Below, piece by piece: positions 6,021-8,928 of a stretch of 8,928 bases of DNA (positions are counted from its first letter, which is position 1; each line of letters begins with the position of its first letter). The translations under genes were made by a program, and so were the position numbers. A model generated the notes under the pieces. That model was not told the DNA's origin. It worked only from the letters and a program-made list of their open reading frames with translations, and made no database searches. The stretch comes from Bacillota bacterium (GTDB taxonomy: Bacteria; Bacillota; Clostridia; Peptostreptococcales; Anaerovoracaceae). The DNA lies in NCBI GenBank assembly GCA_029219125.1, contig JAQXSU010000157.1, forward strand, positions 1 to 8,928, in the 5' to 3' direction.

Positions 6021-7199
6021 TTATTCACCCGTTTCTTTTTTCTCCGACCTGCCGGTTCTGTCCGGTTTCTGCCCGTGGAACTGGTAGTAGCAGACCTCCA
6101 GCCGTCCGTTAAACAGCTTCCGCCGTCTGTCCGCAGGTCTGCCGAATGCTTTTTTCTCCGCCGTCTTGTCGGAAGTCACCATAAACAGAGACCAGGTGGC
6201 ATGTTCCCGGAAAAACTGGCAGAATGCGTCATAGATGCGGTCAATGGATTTACGGTCACCGATCCGTTCGCCGTACGGCGGATTGGTGACCACCACACCT
6301 CCCTTTTTCTTCCCAAAATCCATCGTCCCGATGTTTGCGGCATCGCCCTGGCGAAACCGGATGCAGTCGTCTACCCCGGCCTCCTCCGCATTGGCCATGG
6401 CAGCCTTTACCGCATGGGGGTTGATGTCCATCCCATAAAGCTGCAGCTCTGTATCGTAGTCGATGGCTTCAAAAGCCGCTTTTCTTTCTTCTTTCCAAAG
6501 CTTCGCCGGTATGGCATCCCATTCCTCCGATGTGAAGTGCCGATTCAGACCCGGCGCGATGTTTCTTCCCATGAGGGCTGCTTCAATGAGAATGGTCCCC
6601 GAGCCGCAGCACGGATCCACCATCAGCCGGTCCTTCTTCCAGAAGGAAAGCTGCACCAGTGCCGCAGCCAGGGTTTCTTTCATTGGCGCCTCCACATTTT
6701 CCACTCGGTATCCACGCTTGTGCAGTCCCGGGCCTGTGGTATCCAGCGTCACGGTGACCCGGTCCTTCAGCAGGGTGATTTTGATATCATAGAGTGCCCC
6801 GCTTTTCGTGAAATAATCCACCCCATAGCATTCCTTCAGACGTTCCACCACGGCCTTTTCTGCCACCGACTGGCAGGCAGGCACGCTGGAAAGCTTCGAC
6901 TTCACAGAGGAGCCGTTGACGATAAATTTTCCGTCCACAGGGATCCACTCCTCCCAGGCGATGCCCTTCACCTGCTGGAACAGATCTTCAAACTCCAGTG
7001 CTGTAAACTCCGCCATCTTGATCTGGACCCGGTCTGCTGTCCGCAGCCAGAGGTTAGACCGAACCACAGCCCGTTCATCCCCCAGAAATGTGATCTTGGC
7101 ATCCTCAGACCGCAGGATCTTATATCCCAGTGCTTCAATTTCTCTTTTTACCACAGCCTCCAACCCGAAGGTGGCAGTGGCGATCAGTTCCAGTTTCAT
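6021..7199 (-). CDS. THUMP-domain class I SAM-dependent rRNA (guanine-N2) methyltransferase, RlmL/YpsC type
   Basis: Probably methylates N2 of a guanine in 23S rRNA using S-adenosylmethionine, as RlmL does for G2445 and as inferred for Bacillus YpsC. The 392-aa protein has an N-terminal ferredoxin-like/THUMP RNA-binding region (about 1-160, ending in GLHKRGYR at 158-165). A Rossmann methyltransferase domain follows, with the SAM-binding DPCCGSGT (195-202), YGMDIN (255-260) and the catalytic NPPYGER motif (306-312) typical of base amino-group methylation. The C-terminal 15 residues are charged and unconserved-looking. It lacks the second methyltransferase domain of E. coli RlmKL, which is usual in Bacillota. 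The ATG at 7199 lies inside a tandem 17-bp repeat that supplies two ribosome-binding-like AAAGGA sites. mocR begins 2 nt after its stop, so the two are translationally coupled or at least co-transcribed. Confidence 0.93.
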   Translation of the reverse strand: MKLELIATATFGLEAVVKREIEALGYKILRSEDAKITFLGDERAVVRSNLWLRTADRVQIKMAEFTALEFEDLFQQVKGIAWEEWIPVDGKFIVNGSSVKSKLSSVPACQSVAEKAVVERLKECYGVDYFTKSGALYDIKITLLKDRVTVTLDTTGPGLHKRGYRVENVEAPMKETLAAALVQLSFWKKDRLMVDPCCGSGTILIEAALMGRNIAPGLNRHFTSEEWDAIPAKLWKEERKAAFEAIDYDTELQLYGMDINPHAVKAAMANAEEAGVDDCIRFRQGDAANIGTMDFGKKKGGVVVTNPPYGERIGDRKSIDRIYDAFCQFFREHATWSLFMVTSDKTAEKKAFGRPADRRRKLFNGRLEVCYYQFHGQKPDRTGRSEKKETGE

Positions 7200-7233
7200 T
7201 CCGTTTTCTGTCCTTTCCCGTTTTCTGTCCTTT
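7200..7233 (-). repeat. Tandem 17-bp repeat carrying a doubled ribosome binding site
   Basis: Two adjacent 17-bp units (7200-7216 and 7217-7233) match at 16 of 17 positions. Each reads AAAGGACAGAAAACGG followed by one variable base on the minus strand. The proximal AAAGGA is 11 nt from the ATG of the methyltransferase gene, and the distal copy is 17 nt further upstream. The proximal copy is likely the working site. The second copy looks like a recent duplication. Confidence 0.8.
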
Positions 7234-7253
7234 TACATTCTGCGGATAGAAAT

Positions 7254-7279
7254 ACAGGGCCGCCCTCCGGCAGCCCCGT
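7254..7279 (-). terminator. Possible attenuator or weak terminator after mreB
   Basis: ACGGGGCTGCC (minus strand 7279-7269) pairs with GGCGGCCCTGT (7264-7254) through 11 bp, including two G-U pairs, with a 4-nt loop. It starts 16 nt after the mreB stop. The stem is strong, but the following ATTTCTATCC has few T residues, so read-through into the methyltransferase gene is likely. It may lower downstream expression. Confidence 0.5.
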
Positions 7280-7295
7280 CTGTTTCATACACGTA

Positions 7296-8318
7296 TTAAA
7301 GATATGGAGCTCTCCGGTTGAGAGAGTTTCCTTCCAGCGCTTCCAGCTCGTTCAGTGCCTTCCCGGTACCGATGGCCACGCAGGACTTCGGATCCTCTGC
7401 GATGATCACCTTGATTCCTGTCCGGTCTTCAATCCGCTTGTCGATGCCGTAAAGCAGTGCGCCGCCGCCGGTCAGCACGATGCCGGAATTGCTGATATCC
7501 GCTGCCAGTTCAGGCGGCGTTCTTTCCAGAACGTTGTGTACCGCTTCCGTAATGGTCTGCATCGCTTCGTCCAGTGCGTCCATCATTTCATCGGATGTCA
7601 CATCCACGCTCTTCGGAAGACCAGTCACCAGATCCCGTCCGCGACATTCCTTGGTGATGACTTCATCCCGCGGGAATGCCGTACCGATGGTCACCTTCAG
7701 TTCCTCTGCCGTCCGTTCACCGATGTACAGCTTGTGCTCTTTTCTCATGTATTTGATGATGGCTTCATCGAACTTATCGCCGGCCATCTTCACAGATGTG
7801 CTGGCTACGATGCCGCCCAGGGAGATCACGGCGATATCCGTGGTGCCTCCTCCGATATCGATGACCATGACCCCATCCGGCTTACTGATATCAATCCCGG
7901 CGCCAATGGCAGCCGCAACCGGTTCCTCCATCAGATACACGTCCTTGCCGCCGGCCTGCTGTGCCGCTTCTCTTACTGCACGCTTTTCCACATCAGTTAC
8001 ACCGCTCGGCACACAAATCATGATTTTCGGCTTGAAGAACCGGCCGGAGCCGCAGGTCTTCTTGATGAAGTACTTCAGCATTCTTTCCGTAATATCATAG
8101 TCAGAAACCACGCCATCCCGCAGCGGACGCACTGCGATAATATTGGAAGGCGTTCTTCCCAGCATCTGGCGGGCATCTTCACCTACTGCCAGAATTTCAT
8201 CCGTATCCTTGTTGATCGCTACCACCGATGGTTCATTGAGCACGATCCCTTTTCCCTTGATATATACCAGCACATTGGCGGTACCCAGGTCAATACCAAC
8301 TTCCGTCGCAAATCCCAT
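7296..8318 (-). CDS. mreB: Rod shape-determining protein MreB (actin homologue)
   Basis: Bacterial actin that polymerises on the inner face of the membrane and guides the elongation cell-wall machinery. The 340-aa protein has the phosphate-1 loop GIDLGTANVLVYIKGKGIVLNEPSVVA (from residue 8), CVPSGVTDVEKRAV (102-115), EEPVAAAIGAGI (131-142), phosphate-2 DIGGGTTDIAVISLGG (154-169), MAGDKFDEAI (178-187) and adenosine-loop GGGALLYGIDK (284-294). The segment PSGVTDVEKRAV and the ending CVAIGTGKALN fit MreB better than the paralogue Mbl. I chose the ATG at 8318, with AAAAGGAG 9 nt upstream. The TTG at 8324 is only 3 nt from that site, which is too close. mreC and mreD do not follow. The next gene is an rRNA methyltransferase, so this is a lone mreB copy with its own promoter. 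Confidence 0.96.
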   Translation of the reverse strand: MGFATEVGIDLGTANVLVYIKGKGIVLNEPSVVAINKDTDEILAVGEDARQMLGRTPSNIIAVRPLRDGVVSDYDITERMLKYFIKKTCGSGRFFKPKIMICVPSGVTDVEKRAVREAAQQAGGKDVYLMEEPVAAAIGAGIDISKPDGVMVIDIGGGTTDIAVISLGGIVASTSVKMAGDKFDEAIIKYMRKEHKLYIGERTAEELKVTIGTAFPRDEVITKECRGRDLVTGLPKSVDVTSDEMMDALDEAMQTITEAVHNVLERTPPELAADISNSGIVLTGGGALLYGIDKRIEDRTGIKVIIAEDPKSCVAIGTGKALNELEALEGNSLNRRAPYL

Positions 8319-8327
8319 TGTCAAAAT

Positions 8328-8335
8328 CTCCTTTT
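8328..8335 (-). promoter_or_regulatory. Ribosome binding site that fixes the mreB start
   Basis: AAAAGGAG on the minus strand is 9 nt from the ATG at 8318 and 3 nt from the in-frame TTG at 8324, so the ATG is the start. Confidence 0.85.
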
Positions 8336-8396
8336 CTCTGTCTTCCTATCTCAACGAAAAAATCATCCGTTTCTTATCATTTACAGTTCTTTCAAT

Positions 8397-8425
8397 ATTA
8401 TATCTTGCCTGCGGAATTTTTTCAA
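8397..8425 (-). promoter_or_regulatory. Sigma-A type promoter for mreB
   Basis: On the minus strand TTGAAA (8425-8420), a 17-bp spacer and a perfect TATAAT (8402-8397) form a near-consensus vegetative promoter. It gives a leader of roughly 70 nt to the mreB ATG at 8318. It is the strongest promoter in the window and probably also feeds the methyltransferase and mocR genes downstream. Confidence 0.88.
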
Positions 8426-8480
8426 TTTATTTAAGAGAATCTCCATGAAAAATTTAGAAATATATCAGCTTAATACGGAT

Positions 8481-8520
8481 GAAAAGAGGAAGGCCCGAGG
8501 AGAAAAGTTTTCCCTCGGGC
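8481..8520 (-). terminator. Intrinsic terminator after the AtuA-related gene
   Basis: GCCCGAGG (minus strand 8520-8513) pairs perfectly with CCTCGGGC (8500-8493) around a 12-nt A/T-rich loop that can partly pair further. CTTCCTCTTTTC follows. It lies 43 nt after the stop of the AtuA-related gene and ahead of the mreB promoter, so it separates the two transcription units. The tract after the stem is pyrimidine-rich but interrupted. Confidence 0.78.
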
Positions 8521-8563
8521 GCTTTCAGTGAAAAAGATGGTAATTGTGGTTTATGTCATGCTT

Positions 8564-8863
8564 TTAGATTTCCATATCCAGCAGGTAGGAACTCAGGCCC
8601 TTTCCGTGCATATCTACGGACAGGGAGCGGGTTACGCCGCCGCCCAGTGCTGCGTACATCACGAAGTTCAGTGCGCAGATATTCGGCAGCTCGTAGCGAA
8701 CCACTTCTCCTTTTACAATACCTTTAAAATGTTCTTTGACTCTCTCCGGCGTTACTTTTTCCTTCAAGAGTTCATAGTCCTTCGGATCATACGCAATCAG
8801 AGAAATATTGGAAATGTTACCCTTATCACCGGTGCGAGAATGTGCAATTTCCCAAAGTTTCAT
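8564..8863 (-). CDS. Stand-alone AtuA-type C-terminal ferredoxin-like domain protein
   Basis: A 99-aa protein resembling the C-terminal domain found at the end of many AtuA family proteins (acyclic terpene utilisation, DUF1446). It has AHSRTGDKGNISNISLIAY (7-25), LLKEKVTPERVKEHFKGIVKG (32-52), RYELPNICALNFVMYAALGGG (56-76) and VTRSLSVDMHGKGLSS (77-92). In proteobacterial AtuA this region is fused to the large domain. Here it is a separate gene, as often in Bacillota. AAAGGAAG lies about 7 nt before the ATG, and another minus-strand gene ends 30 nt upstream, most likely the large AtuA-type partner. The biochemical role is not known to me. Fused forms sit in acyl-CoA and terpenoid or short-chain acid catabolic clusters, so a subunit of such an enzyme is the best guess. 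Confidence 0.85.
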   Translation of the reverse strand: MKLWEIAHSRTGDKGNISNISLIAYDPKDYELLKEKVTPERVKEHFKGIVKGEVVRYELPNICALNFVMYAALGGGVTRSLSVDMHGKGLSSYLLDMEI

Positions 8864-8893
8864 ATTTATACTTCCTTTCTGTACGACGCTGTA

Positions 8894-8928
8894 CTATTTT
8901 ACTTCAAATACTTCGACTTCCGGCTTTA
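8894..8928 (-). CDS. C-terminal end of the upstream operon gene, possibly the large AtuA-type subunit
   Basis: The last ten codons of a minus-strand gene are visible, encoding KPEVEVFEVK followed by a TAG stop at 8894-8896. The fragment is too short to identify by sequence. It ends 30 nt before the stand-alone AtuA-type domain gene, and in other Bacillota that small gene follows a large AtuA (DUF1446) protein. The identity is therefore guessed from context only. The reading frame is supported by its position before a well-spaced ribosome binding site. Confidence 0.5.
   Translation of the reverse strand, partial: KPEVEVFEVK

Noticed and set aside
8319..8324. TTG start for mreB at 8324
   Set aside because: It is only 3 nt from the ribosome binding site. 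The ATG two codons later has ideal 9-nt spacing.
6075..8531. An 818-codon open frame on the plus strand, antisense to the methyltransferase and mreB
   Set aside because: It is in exact codon register with both minus-strand genes (all start at positions divisible by 3). In that register it only meets a stop where the sense genes use TTA, CTA or TCA, which they avoid. The product is rich in His, Cys, Arg and Phe with no recognisable domain and has no ribosome binding site.
1..8928. CRISPR arrays, tRNA or rRNA genes, insertion sequences, prophage or defence genes
   Set aside because: No regularly spaced repeats, cloverleaf-forming genes, transposase motifs or terminal inverted repeats were seen. 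All intergenic gaps are under 250 bp and are accounted for by promoters and hairpins.

Overview
This window looks like a chromosomal segment from a low-to-mid GC, anaerobic Bacillota, most likely a member of the Clostridia. The basis is strong AGGAGG-type ribosome binding sites, a sigma-A promoter, compact same-strand operons, a MreB closest to the Bacillus/Clostridium type, a complete arginine deiminase (ADI) pathway and an AtuA-type accessory module. I cannot fix the genus. All genes read on the minus strand except a fragment at the left edge.

Layout, left to right. (1) Positions 1-97 (+) hold the C-terminal tail of a sodium:alanine (AGCS) symporter. It converges on thiN (thiamine pyrophosphokinase, minus) across a two-way terminator hairpin at 105-162. 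(2) The ADI operon, minus strand, is transcribed arcB (4425-3430), arcA (3364-2144), arcC (2030-1086) and ends in a clear intrinsic terminator at 1015-1056. Together the three enzymes convert arginine to ornithine, CO2 and two NH3 with one ATP gained. No arcD antiporter gene is present. (3) Directly upstream of arcB, also on the minus strand, is a MocR-type regulator (6018-4543). It is tightly coupled to a THUMP-domain rRNA guanine-N2 methyltransferase (7199-6021). (4) Further upstream is a lone mreB (8318-7296) with a near-consensus promoter at 8397-8425. (5) At the right edge a terminator closes another minus-strand operon. It holds a stand-alone copy of the AtuA C-terminal ferredoxin-like domain (8863-8564) preceded by the last ten codons of another gene.

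The most interesting point is the MocR protein. Its aminotransferase-like domain has lost the PLP-binding lysine (Leu at the SFSK position) and several other cofactor contacts. It keeps the C-terminal carboxylate-binding arginine and a normal GntR-type DNA-binding domain. Placed immediately upstream of arcBAC, it is a candidate PLP-independent sensor of an amino acid such as arginine or ornithine. A perfect 8-bp inverted repeat in the arcB leader is a possible cis element. This is inference. The rest of the window is mostly ordinary housekeeping and catabolic content.
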